A DNA stretch of 64,000 nucleotides, from NCBI GenBank assembly GCA_036346275.1, contig CM070713.1:63111567-63175566 (forward strand), written 5' to 3'. Below the pieces are notes generated by a model. That model ran no database searches and was not told the DNA's origin. It worked only from the letters and a program-made list of their open reading frames with translations. The position numbers and the translations under genes were made by a program. Positions 45,760 to 57,120 of the stretch are shown here, piece after piece (position 1 is the first letter of the stretch; the number at the start of each line of letters is the position of its first letter). This DNA comes from Otatea glauca. Taxonomy: Eukaryota > Streptophyta > Magnoliopsida > Poales > Poaceae.

Positions 45760-46322
45760 TTGTGTGTGCAGGCGCTCGATTTCAAGCTTCTCCTCGCGCC
45801 TCTCACCGCCAAAGGTCAAGCGCATCTTCAAGTACCTTCGTGCTACCATCGATTATGGTATTTGGTACTCTTCTTCTTCTTGTCTATCTCTTAGAGCCTT
45901 TTCCGATGCCGACTTTGCTGGCTGTAGGATAGATAGGAAGAGCACTTTTGGCATTTGCCAATTCATTGGTATTTCTCTTGTTTCTTGGTCATCTAGGAAG
46001 CGATCAGAGTTGCCTGATCCATCACGAGGCCGAGTATGTTCTTTGCAGCCTAGTTCTTTGTAGCAGTGCTCTGGATGAGATCGACCTTGTGGGACTATGG
46101 GTTAGAGATAGAGAGTGTGCCATTTTTTGTGACAACACTTCAGCTATTTGCATTGCTAAAAACCCAGTGCAACATTCCCGGACCAAGCACATTGATATTA
46201 GATATCACTTCCTTAGAGACCATGTGGAGAAGGGAGATATCGCGCTTCAGTTTGTAGAGAGTGACCTCCAGTTAGCCGATATCTTCACCAAGCCTTTGGA
46301 AGCTCCAGATTTGTTGCCTTGA
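45760..46322 (+). pseudogene. RNase H of element C
   Basis: FSDADFAGCRIDRKSTFG (about 45900-45955) carries the first catalytic Asp. EAEYV (about 46028) and CDNTSAICIAKNP (about 46128) supply the next acidic residues, and HIDIRYHFLRDHVEKGDI with LADIFTKPL closes the domain. The last 124 codons (45948-46322) are open; upstream pieces are shifted. Confidence 0.88.
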
Positions 46323-48172
46323 GGAGTGAGCTTGGAGTCGTGAGCCCTTACGGCCTTTCGTGAGGGGGAGCTGGTTTGTATATTATGTACTATATATTTT
46401 CTTCCAGCTTTTCTTTTCTGAGTGTTTCTTCTGGGTGTCTTTGGGCTTGTTTTCTTAAGTTGAGTTAACTCACTTAGACTTCTGGCATGCCTTGTATGGT
46501 CCTCTTATCTTGTGCTTTAGGTTGCTATCATGCGTGATTAACTGTTCTCTCTTCTCTCTAGGTTGAGTTCCCTCACAGTCTTATAAGTCTAGCAGGTTTT
46601 GGGGCCTCCTGGGTAGACAGGGTCTGTGTGCACTCCTTAGTTGGGATCTAGAGTCGACTTCCTATGTCACTCTGGGAAGATAAGAGCGAGTCTGAGCCAT
46701 AGTGAATCTCTTCTATCTTATCTATGCTCAATAGCCATCCAGTGTTGCAGTTTCTCGACTTCTTCCCCTCATTCTGTTTTTCTGGTTATTATTGAGTTAA
46801 TTCGGTTTTTCTTTATGCCTAATCTTGATAATAACTCAACTTTAACCAGATTTGAGCTTAAAATGATTCATTTGTTGAGGGGAGTTTAGAAATCTGTTCA
46901 TGCATTGCATTTAGATGCATTTCTGTTTAATGAGCCTTGTCTATTATGCAATTGAATTCTTCTTCATGCTATACACCATGCTACATCATATGGAGGAAAT
47001 CACTAGCTTAGATATGTCCAAGTTCATTTAACTTGCTAATCTTAAAAATGAAGTAAGCCTTAAATGAAAAACTTGATGAAACTTGTTGCTTTTACTTGCT
47101 AGGTTTCTTCTCTAGAGGTTTGTGCCATAATTTGAGAAATTTTGGAGTTCTCTAGAGTCCCTATAGCAACTTGGGTGAAACTAGTTCGTTTCATACTTGA
47201 GTCCTTCATTTGCTCAAAAATCTTGTGCTAAAAATAAAAAATTAAACAAAATTGACTTTTCTTGTGCACATATGACTCAACACCTTGTATTCACAAGACC
47301 GCTTCCCATTGCACCTGGGATGAACTTGGAATACATCGTGTTTGACCCAGACCATCCTCTTAAGAGTTCATCTTGAGATGGTCGCATACGGCTTGAGTCA
47401 ATTGGTTGTCAAAAGAAAATGCAAATAAATTAAAAACAAAGACATATGTGGGTAAAGAATGCAAATAATGTCAAACATTTGCACCCCGCTATGTCTTGTA
47501 TGATGATAAATCAAAATTTGCATTAATTGATAAATGAGCCCGAAGGACCTTGTATGCTCTTCTAGATTCCCCAAAGTGTTGAGTAGGTTGAACTCTAGGT
47601 TTTCCTTTTGCTCCTTAGAGTGGCTATTCTTCTATTTTTGAAGCTAAAGCTAAGTGTTGCACTTGTCAAATCTTGATAAAAATGAAATATTCAAATCTAA
47701 GCTTGTATTTGCACTTGGACATGTCTTAGACTAGTCTAATATAAAAATTGACTAGCTTGGTGTCATATCTTGTCATTGCGATCAATTGGATAATCTTCAA
47801 AGCTCCCTTAGGTTGCATTTCATGCATACATAGAAGAGGGAGAAAATTCTTTTTTGATGCCTATATTGCCAAAAAGGGGGAGAAAATGTAGAAAAAGGCA
47901 TCATTTAAAATGTAGAAAAGGGGGAGAGAAAAATGTGTAAATCTTTGCTATCTCTTATGGATCATAATCACATTTGGCACTTATGATTGGTTTTTAGAGC
48001 TTTTGTGGAAAACTTGCTCTTTTCATGATCTTGCTCTAAATTCCTTCTGCTTGGTCAAAATTTTATATCGTTTTCTCTGGACCAAGTTTGGCTTTGCAAT
48101 CAAATTGCTTTCTTCTTCTCTCTTTCAAACTCAAAACTTATGCCTTTTCATGTGTTTTTCAATATACTCATC
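46323..48172 (+). other. Non-coding spacer with reiterated polypurine tracts (element C)
   Basis: 1.85 kb between RNase H and the 3' LTR. Some Sireviruses carry an env-like ORF here; none is visible. Polypurine-rich words lie at about 47832-47846, 47871-47886 and 47915-47930 (AAAAAGGGGGAGAAAA type), in addition to the functional tract at the LTR. Confidence 0.75.
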
Positions 48173-48183
48173 AAGGAGGAGAT
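48173..48183 (+). promoter_or_regulatory. Polypurine tract of element C
   Basis: AAGGAGGAGAT lies immediately before the 3' LTR start TGAAAGACGATGTGG. It fixes the LTR boundary. Confidence 0.8.
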
Positions 48184-51100
48184 TGAAAGACGATGTGGAG
48201 GTCTATCCTTGTGTGTGATGAGTAATTGATGAGTTTTGAGCTTGTGTTGTTTTAAATTGATTTGGATTTGAAGCAATTTGAGTGTTGGTCTACCGGCTTC
48301 GGGGCTTTGGCTGGTCGGAGACCAGTCGTCCGACCCCGAGTGGTCGGGTCGTCCGACCTGAGTGGTCGGGGCTTTGGCTGGTTGGAGACCAGTCGTCCGA
48401 CCCCGAGTGGTTGGGCCGTCCGACTCCGAGTGGTTGAGACTCCGAGTGATTGAGTCAGAGACCAGTGAACAGACCTCGAGTGGTCGGGATGGAGACCAGT
48501 GGTCAGACCACGTGTGGTCGGGGTTTCTTGGTCAACGTGTGTATATCCGTCTGCTGAGATGGATATGTGTTGTTGGACATTGCTATGTGATGTGGTTTCC
48601 TTGTCTATGATGGTTGCAGGACTTTGGAGCTAGGTCATGGTGAGGTGAAGGGGATCAGGACTAGGCTGGGAGAGCTGAGGTCTAGATGATCAAGGTGTCG
48701 CCAAAGATGACTAAGGCCAGGGAGTAGCTGCAAGCCGAGAAGACAAAGGAATGGATGAGATGCTAACTTGGAGCTGCTCTGATCAAGGAGGACCGTTGGA
48801 TCGCGGTTAGGAAGATAGAGTAGCGGGTCAAGTTAGTGTGAGTTGAAAAGCGTGCAAAACCCGTTGTGTTGTTGGGTTTCGGGTGAGCCCATGCATAGCT
48901 GTGTGAGTGGGTAAAATCTCAGCCCTTGATGGAGTGCTCTAGGGTTTAGAGGCTCATCCAAGGGTGGTAGGTGGTCCAAGCACGCTATACATAGGCGAGG
49001 AGGGTATCTCCTGTAGGGGTTGAGCAGGTGAGGAAAGTGTACGTGAGTAGTTGAGAGTTGTTGAGAGTGACAGTGTAAGGATCAAATCCTGGCTCTTGGA
49101 TGTTGGCTTAGGTTTGAGCAGGACATCCAAAGGTGGGAATTGATCCCAAGTCACTATATATAGAGTGGTAGGGGCAGCCTCCCCTCTTTGAAGGTTTTGA
49201 GGTTTTTGCTGCTCATTTGAGTTTTGCCTACTTTGTTGTGAGGCTTTGTAAACCTCCCTTCCAGAAATGAAATGTTCTTCATTTATATTCTTGTTTTATT
49301 TCCCTTACGTATTTGCATTACGCACTTAAATTCTGTTATCTAAATTCCGCATTTACTTACTTGCAATTTACTTTACGTAATTTGGATTTGCCTCATCTCC
49401 TTCTACATGCTATTGAGTTCATGATTGATGAACTCTTCTCTGGACTTGGTGCTTTCAATCATCTAGGCAATCCTTGCATTCTTGTTGTAAGTTAGTAAAT
49501 CTGTGTGTTCTTAAAGTGCGTAAACGTGTGACTTGCAGTTCTTTAGTCTTGATTGGCTTCTGGTTCTTGTTTCCAAGGATGAAAGATTCTTGGATGAATC
49601 TTCTATAGATTATATCCCAATCATCTAGGCAATCTACAACCTCTTCTATTCATTTTGCAAGAAACCAATTTACGTGCCTAGTTTTGGATAGTGTTTCTAT
49701 TTGTTTGAAGGGTTGTTTCTTCGTGTACTTACTTGCTATGATTTGTGGAGAGTCATCCAAGGATTTCGACCATCAACTCCCACCAGACAAGTTAGGGGTG
49801 AAGTTTGTGTTCGTGACTCTGTTTTTGGTGTTGCATTTGTTAAACTGAAAAGGACGGAACCTTGGTATTAATTCCTTCGATTGTTGATTGAAATAGGTTC
49901 CTGACATCCTTTGGGAGGTGCACACCAATTTTCACTGTTTTTGGATCAGTCGATCAAAAGTTACATCGATTTCTGTTTTTGAGATCGTGCTGATTTTTCT
50001 ATCCACCCGAGTACTGTTCATCCGACCTCTGCAGGTCGGGGGGACTGTTCATCTGGTCAGGGGTACTGTTCACTCGAATACTATTCACCCAAGTACTGTT
50101 CATCCGACCTCCGCAGGTCGGGGCGTACTTGTTAGTGTTATGCCCTTGAGGCAATCATTTAGATGATTGTAACATGACTATGTTTATGAATAATAATATG
50201 ATTATTGGTCCAATGAATGTATATCATTGTATTGATCAACAAGTATGTGACTTGATTATGAAGCTCTTTACTTAATGATGTAATTCGATAAATATCTCTG
50301 ATCGGATATCATCGTATAGGACTACGATGAATAGATCAGCACATGTAGTGATCGATGATCATGCTTCATAGATCATGGGATATGGAGATATCATCTCTAC
50401 ATTGTGGACCATGTTGAAGAACATGGGTTAGATAGACCGCTATGGGACATCGCGAGAATGTTTCATTCTTATGTGTCATCGATGTATCTCATATCTAGAA
50501 GATGTATGATCCTTAGACCGAGATTGTCATATTCCTACATGTGTAATAGTTTTCCTTGGGGCTATCAAACACTACTTCCTAACCGGATAGTTATAAAGGT
50601 AGCTTTCATGTTTACTATGAAACGTGCAGAGGAAGTGGCGATCAAGATGGAATTTGCCACTCCAATGAAACGGAGATATATGACAAGGCCACTCGTGTGA
50701 TATGATTAAGAAAGTGCATGGCCATGCCGTGATTGAGGAGTCAATCACAACTTATTAATATATCACGGATCGACGAGATGGATTGAATCATCAAAGGATG
50801 ACATGCTTCTCGCCTTGAGATCAATCTTCATATACTTGGCAAAGGGATTATTACATGAGTTCTTTTGATAGGTTACATTCGATTTGATCACGGTATGTTT
50901 GGGGTTGGCATACTTTGCAAGAAGCCGCTACCAACTATTGGATTGAAAAAGTGTTTTCCGAATCCATGTCCAAACGTATGTGAACTGCAGGTCACACACT
51001 TAATGGTGGGGCGCATTAATTTGGATTGGATCCGTAATTAATGAACCTCGTGGGCTTAGCATCTTTGGTGGGCCTGGTTTAGGGTTTCATCTCGTGGCTA

Positions 51101-51772
51101 TATAAGGAGGGAGGAGGGAGGCGCAGAGTGTGATTTCCACGGTTTAGGTTTGATTCACTTGAAACCCTAGCCTCCTCCTCTCGCGCCCTGCCGAGCGACT
51201 AGGTGCTTGCACACGCGCACAGCGTTCCATCTCTGGACGTGTGGACTCTGCGGTGTGCCGCTGCGATTGCGGCGTGGGAGGACGATCCACGGCGGCGCGA
51301 GGACGATCCACTACATCGACGCAACGATCGCGCGAGGACGAACCACTACATCGGCGCGAAGGATTCCGGCTGGCGTCTAGTGGTAATCTTATCTATGATC
51401 CCCTTCTTGCGAGTAGCTTTCTGGTTGCGCGGTAGTTTTTTTTTTTTTGTGCTAGCGTAGCATACCGCGTTTCCCTTCAGTACTGTTCACCCGAACACTA
51501 TTCACACGCGTAATGTGCATCCGACCACTTCAGGTCGGGAGTATCGTCGTCCGACCGATCTTTGGTCGAGTCTGCTCACCGAACACTATTCATTCCGAGT
51601 CTCGTTCATCCGACCTATGTAGGTCGGGGGTACTGTTCATCCGACCAGAAATACCCGACCAGTGCAGTTTCTTTCTGGTCTTTTGGTGGTTTGAATTCTA
51701 GGGGGAGAGTTTATTCGAAAATTTTATTTGGCTCCTATTCACCCCCCTCTAGTCGCTTTTTTCGATCTTTCA
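48184..51772 (+). repeat. 3' LTR of element C (interrupted)
   Basis: It aligns with 38152-40407 from TGAAAGACGATGTGGAGG to CGATCTTTCA. A solo LTR of another family occupies 50130-51479; without it and the duplicated GTACT the LTR is about 2.23 kb. The GGTCGG/CCGACC palindromes recur at 48290-48540, 50010-50125 and 51510-51660. Confidence 0.92.
50130..51479 (+). mobile_element. Solo LTR, 1350 bp, inside the LTR of C
   Basis: It begins TGTTAGTGTTATGCCCTTGA and ends GTTTCCCTTCA, with a perfect 5 bp duplication GTACT at 50125-50129 and 51480-51484. A TATA box 'ctatataagg' lies near 51098. The 3' third is GC-rich with 'cgcgaggacga' repeats. It has no internal domain, so the element was reduced to one LTR by recombination. 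Frames inside (50404-50700, 51203-51460) are not supported as genes. The type resembles copia LTRs common in grasses. Confidence 0.9.
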
Positions 51773-51777
51773 TTCTC

Positions 51778-52333
51778 TTTTCCAAGATAATCGTTGAGCT
51801 CCTCTAACATATCCATAAGTTCGACATAATATGGCTCATCATCGTTATCATCATTTACCTCAATTTTACCTTTAGCCATAAAGCAACGAGTTAATGATGA
51901 AAGAAATTGTTGCTCATCGTCACTTGAGATAGAAGTTGAGGTTTCTTCATCACTTGAGGTTGAAATGAAGGATTCTTCTACCGAAATGCATTCACCAATG
52001 CAATCTTCATTTGTTGATGTGGATGAATCATATATTTCTTGAAGTTTGACCCACATCTCATGAGCGCTCTTGAGATTGCAAATTTTGTTGAACACATCTA
52101 CGCTCACAACGCTAAAAAAACATTAGTAGCTTGAGCATCGAGATGTAGGCATTTCTCTTCTCCTTTAGTTGGAGCAAATTCATTCAATCGAAGAGAAAAG
52201 CCCACATCTACGATCCACCATATTTGGGGCTCATGGATTTAAAATAAGAAATCATAAATAATTTCCACGAGGCATAATTTGAGCCATCAAAAATATGTGA
52301 ATCGGTGTAGTGCACTAAATCACTAGTCGTTAT
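51778..52333 (-). pseudogene. gag: Gag N-terminal part of Sirevirus F
   Basis: Minus-strand similarity to the B gag runs from SAHEMWVKLQEIYDSST through the acidic S/T-rich linker to MLEELNDYLGKEN, where element C interrupts. At the position of the B start codon the minus strand reads ATA (52331-52333), so the start appears lost. The frame is also broken between 52107 and 52200. Confidence 0.85.
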
Positions 52334-52375
52334 CCTTACTCTCTAGGCGGTAAAGCCTAATAAATGAGAGACCAT

Positions 52376-52387
52376 GCTCTGATACCA
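52376..52387 (-). promoter_or_regulatory. Primer binding site of Sirevirus F
   Basis: The minus strand reads TGGTATCAGAGC, a perfect initiator tRNA-Met match, two bases inside the F LTR that starts (plus strand) TGTAAGATCGAGGATGCCGA. Confidence 0.9.
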
Positions 52388-53259
52388 CTTGTAAGATCGA
52401 GGATGCCGACTAGAGGGGGGTGAATAGGCGATATTAAAAATTCTTCTCACTAAATATACGCTCTATTGATCTCTATGTCAAAACCTAAGCAATAATCAAT
52501 GCAGAAGCGATAAACTAAGGTTTTGACAAATAAGAGCCTAAATCAACTAGACTTACTAAGTACATTAGCTAATTATGTCTCTACTCAAGAATATACAATC
52601 CTAAAGACAATCAAGCAATTTAATTCTAGGAATGTAAATTGCAACAATGTAAATAGAGAATTGCAAGCAAACATAAAGAGACATACCGATGTTTTACCGT
52701 GGTGTTCGGAGACTTGCCGGTCTCCCCTAATCCACGTTGAGGCAAGCCCAAACCACTTTGGACCGGCTCCACGAATTGAGCACCCGCCTCGATTCCACTA
52801 GTGGTAGCTCTTCCCCCCCCCCGGGTAGGCGAGCTCCGACCTTCACAACTTTGCCGTGCCTTCTCACAATCTCCTTGAGAAGGTCACTGTGCATGACGCC
52901 TCCACACGCCGTCTAGGTGTCAGCAAACACCAAGAGTAACAAGTCAAACCCTCTAGCTTGATCCTCACCAAGTGCAACACATGCACAAGGGTGATCACCG
53001 AATACTACACATGCACAAGGCTTCCCTCAAGTGCAACACATGCACAAGAGGCTCTCATCCTCTCCTAAATGTAACACATGCAAATAGGCCTCACTCTTAG
53101 CTCAAAAACCAAATGAAAGAGAGCAACACATGCACACAACTCCCACAAACCTTCCCCAAGGTCAGCAACACCCAAATAACAGCCTCCAAAGCTTTTTATA
53201 TAGCCTCCACAAGAAAAACTAGCCGTTGGGGGGCAAAATGGGCAAAAAGGCCTAGGAAA

Positions 53260-53510
53260 CCCGGTCATACCGCCCTAGGGCCGGTATGACCACTCCTCAG
53301 AGGCTAACGGCTAAAAAACTAGCCGTTACTCAGAAAATCCGGTCATACCGGAGGTGGTTCGGTCATACCGGACCCCAAAAATTGCATACCCCTTCTCTGA
53401 AAAAAACGCACCGAAATGACCCCGGTCATACCAGAGGCCGATATGACCGGAGAGGGTCCGGTCATACCGCTGGCCGGTATGACCGGATTGACCCCGGTCA
53501 TATCACTGGT
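53260..53510. repeat. CGGT-CAT-ACCG palindrome array in the F LTR
   Basis: About ten copies of CGGTCATACCG or CGGTATGACCG in both orientations within 250 bases, some with a changed base. It occupies the same relative place as the CGGT-GCT-ACCG array of the B LTR but has a different three-base spacer. Confidence 0.8.
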
Positions 53511-54116
53511 ACAGCTACGAAAAAGCTCATAACTTTTTACTCCGAACTTCGATTTAGGTGATTTTTGATTCTATGCGAAGCTTATCACGAGGGCTACAAT
53601 CTCCACCCATTTTGAAGATTTAAGCAACCATAGATATTTTTAAATATCACAAAAACAAAGACTCTAATGTAGTCATTCAAGTCTAAAGTATGATTTCTCG
53701 AAATCCCTCACATAGACTTGATCAAGAGCGTGAATATAATCTAGAGAGAGTCAATAAGATCAAATATTGAGCCATGTGATGATCAACTCATGATCAAAAC
53801 ACATTTGCAAATTCTAATCACATGCTCCAATATGAGATTCAATTAAACCATATTTTGCAAAAACTCATTTTGCAAACACAAAGCATAAACCTATCTTAGC
53901 CTTTGTGATGATCAACACATGATCAAGTCACAAGCTAAAACACCGATGCATGAGCTCTCACCTTTTGCAACACATGCAAAACTTAGCTCTATGCAAAAAC
54001 CACATAGACCAAATTACATGAGCTATCCCCCTTTTTGCAACACATGCAAATCCATAGCTCTATGCAAAAACCAAATCAAGACTCAATAAGAAGCAAGCAT
54101 GAGCTCCCTTATTTGC

Positions 54117-57100
54117 AACACATGCAAATACTTAGCTCATGCAAGAACCAACCAATAGAGTGAGCTAGAGTGAACCGGGTTGAGTTCATCAACACATGAT
54201 GAAGCTCAAGCTAAAATACTTAACCCCTCTTAATAGTACGGCACCTAACTAGCAACCCGGTCTCCCATCCAAACACCGAGACCGACAAAAGACTAGGAAC
54301 ACATCCTTAGCCCTAGCTAGTTATACCTTTGCCTCTAGCACATCCACTTGGAGCTTTTATGATTTTCATCATCTTCTCTCTAAGCCGGGTGCTTTCTTCT
54401 TGTTCATCAACACATAATGAACCTTCTCTAGCTTCACTTCACTTCGGGATTCATCCTTGAAGCTTATCAATACATGATGACTTCTCCTTCCCGATTCTTC
54501 ATTTTCATGGACTCAACCTACTTCGTAACTCATGAAAGATTGTTAGTCCAACAAACACGATTGTCTCAATCATCAATTGCACTCCATTAACATATAATGG
54601 ATGCCCTATGATCGATTGAGCACAACCCTAATCAATTTGAATGATTTAAAGGTTTCTTGAGTACTTTGATGCAACTAATGCTTCATTATACTCAAGAACT
54701 TTCCGCTTTTCCTTAACCAATGAAGTAACACCATCAACACATGATGAAGTGTTCTTTGATTGATTAAAAGACAATCGAACTCAATTTAAATTTTATTTAA
54801 ATTGACATGAGTATATATTAACTACACAAGTTTCATATACTTATTTTGATGAAAAGTAATGATCCAAATATATTTGAGTGATGAAAATGAATCAATACTT
54901 TTGAGGCCATCAACTATAGAATAAACTCCATTAAATATGTGCATATAAATAATTGAACTTTGGAATCAATATGCGCATAATCAATCTTGGATAGCATTTG
55001 AGTTTAGCCTATATTAACATGAGTATACTACAACTACACAAGTTAAATATACTCAAGGGATTGTTTCAAAGTAATGATCCTTGATATAGAAAGATGAATT
55101 AGATCAATACTATTGAAACATCAAGGTAAAGTATAAACTCCCCCTAAATGTGTGCATTCATGTACATATAGAATTGAAAATATTATGCACATCTTAAGAT
55201 TGAGATTACGGTGAAGTTCATCCTTTATCTTGAATCCAAGGAATGCATCTAGAAATAATAGAGTTGTATTGGATGCATACCTTTGGGATTTCTATTTTTT
55301 CAATGAGATGAGACTAATCAAAGATATACTCAATAAAAGAGTTAATCTTATATTTAGATTTATCAATATGATCATGAAAATTATATCCAAGGAATGCAAC
55401 AAGAAACTCGAATGCATACCTTTGATATTCTCACCTTTTTCATCCAAAAGAGACTAATAAGAGTTGAACTCAACAAAAGAGTTAGTCTCATAAAAAGATT
55501 TATCATTAATTAACAATTGAGATTAATCAATATTATGATTATCAAAAGAGTTAGTTTCAATATTAGATTTGTCATTAACACCAAAACCAAACTAATGAAG
55601 CATGAACTTTCACACATACAAATACTTAGCTTATGCAAGAACCAACCAAGAGAGTGAGCTAAAGTGAACCGGATTGAGTTCATCAACACATGATGAAGCT
55701 CAAGTTATAAGACTCGATCCCTCTAAATAGTACGACAACCTATACTAGCAACCCGATCTCCCTTCCAAACACTTAGACTGGTAAAAGACTAGGAACACAT
55801 CCTTAGCCCTAGCTAGTTATACTTTTGCCTCTAGCACATCTATTTGGAGCTTTTATGATTTACATAATTTTCTCTCCAAGCCGGGTCCTTTCTTCTTGTT
55901 AATCAACACATGATGAACCTTCTCTAGCTTCATTTTATTTCGGGATTCATCCTTGAAGTTTATCAACACATGATGACTTCTCTTCCCGATTCTTCATTTT
56001 CTTGGATTCAACCTACTTCACAACTCATGAAAGATTATTAGTGCAACAAACATGGTTGCCTCAATCATCAATTGCACTCCATTAACACATAATGGATGCA
56101 CCCACGATCGATTGAGCACAACCCTAATCAATTTGAATGATTTAAAGGTGTTTTGAGTACTTTGATGCAACTAATACTTCATTATACTCAAGAACTTTTC
56201 GCTTGTCCTTAACCAATGAAGAAACACTATCAACACATGATGAAGCGTTCTTTGATTGATTGAAAGACAACCGAACTCAATTTAAATTTTATTTAAATTG
56301 ACATGAGTATATATTAACTACTTAAGTTTCATATACTCATTTTGATGGTTACTAAGTAATGATCCAAATTATGTTTGAGTGGTGGAAAGGGATCAATACT
56401 CTTAATATCATCAATAATAGAATAAACTCCATTAAATATGTGCATATAAATAATCAAACTTAGAATCAATATGCACATAATCAATTTTGATTGCTTTAGA
56501 GTTTATCCTATATTGCCATGGGTATACTACAACTACACAAGTTAAATATACTCAAAGGGTTGTTTGAAAGTAATGATCATTGATATATAAAGATGAATTA
56601 GATCAATACTATTGAAACATTAAGGTAAAGTATGAACTCCCGTTAAATGTGTGCATTCATGTATATATGGAATTGAAATATTAAAGCACTCTTGAGGTCT
56701 AAATAATGGTAGCGTTCATCCTTTAACTTCAATCCAAAATATATATTAAGATATCATAAAATGAATACGAGTGCATAACTTGGGTTTTCCGTTTTTCAAT
56801 GAGATGAGACTAATCAAATATAAACTCAATAAAAGAGTTAGTCTCATATTTGGATTTATCAATATGATCATGAATATTATATCCAAGGAATGCAACAAGA
56901 TATGATAATATGAACTCAAATGCATACTTTTGATATTTCCATCTTTTTCATCCAAAAGAGACTAATAAGAGTTAAGCTCAACAAAAGAGTTAGTCTCATA
57001 AAAAGATTTGTCATTAATTAACAATTGAGACTGATCAATATTATGATTACCAAAAAAGTTAGTCTCAATATTAGATTTGTCATTAACACCAAAACCAACT

Positions 57101-57120
57101 TAATAGAGCTTGAACTTTCA
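54117..57120. repeat. 1.5 kb tandem duplication of the F LTR end
   Basis: 54117-55612 and 55613-57120 align end to end. Both start 'cacat(g/a)caaatacttagc' and end 'gaactttca', sharing 'aacacatgatgaagctcaag' and 'cccctaaatgtgtgcattc'-type text, with scattered substitutions. Either unequal recombination between LTRs or an adjacent decayed LTR would produce this. Confidence 0.8.

Larger units (their letters stand above)
38152..51772 (+). mobile_element. Sirevirus (Ty1/copia) element C
   Basis: Length 13,621 bp: 5' LTR 38152-40407, primer site 40410-40421, gag from 40462, protease, integrase, reverse transcriptase, RNase H to 46322, a 1.85 kb non-coding spacer with repeated polypurine tracts, and 3' LTR 48184-51772 containing a nested solo LTR. 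The order gag-PR-INT-RT-RH is Ty1/copia. Long LTRs, an extended coiled-coil gag and multiple polypurine tracts place it with Sireviruses. Coding similarity is high along the whole length, but the frame is broken by many one-base indels. It is flanked by a perfect TTCTC duplication. Confidence 0.93.
52390..57120 (-). repeat. 5' LTR of Sirevirus F with a duplicated end
   Basis: A full LTR spans 52390-55612 (3.2 kb, same organisation as the B LTR), followed by a second copy of its last 1.5 kb at 55613-57120. Features include GTGC/TTTTGC inverted repeats around AACACAT, a CGGT-CAT-ACCG array (53260-53510) and the end GCTTGAACTTTCA. The other LTR of F and much of its interior are missing; the left end of F stops at 37422. 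Confidence 0.82.

Noticed and set aside
46323..48172. Env-like gene of Sirevirus C
   Set aside because: No long frame and no signal peptide or membrane segment pattern in this spacer.
50404..50700. 98-codon frame as a gene in the LTR of C
   Set aside because: It lies wholly inside a solo LTR with perfect TG...CA ends and a GTACT duplication.
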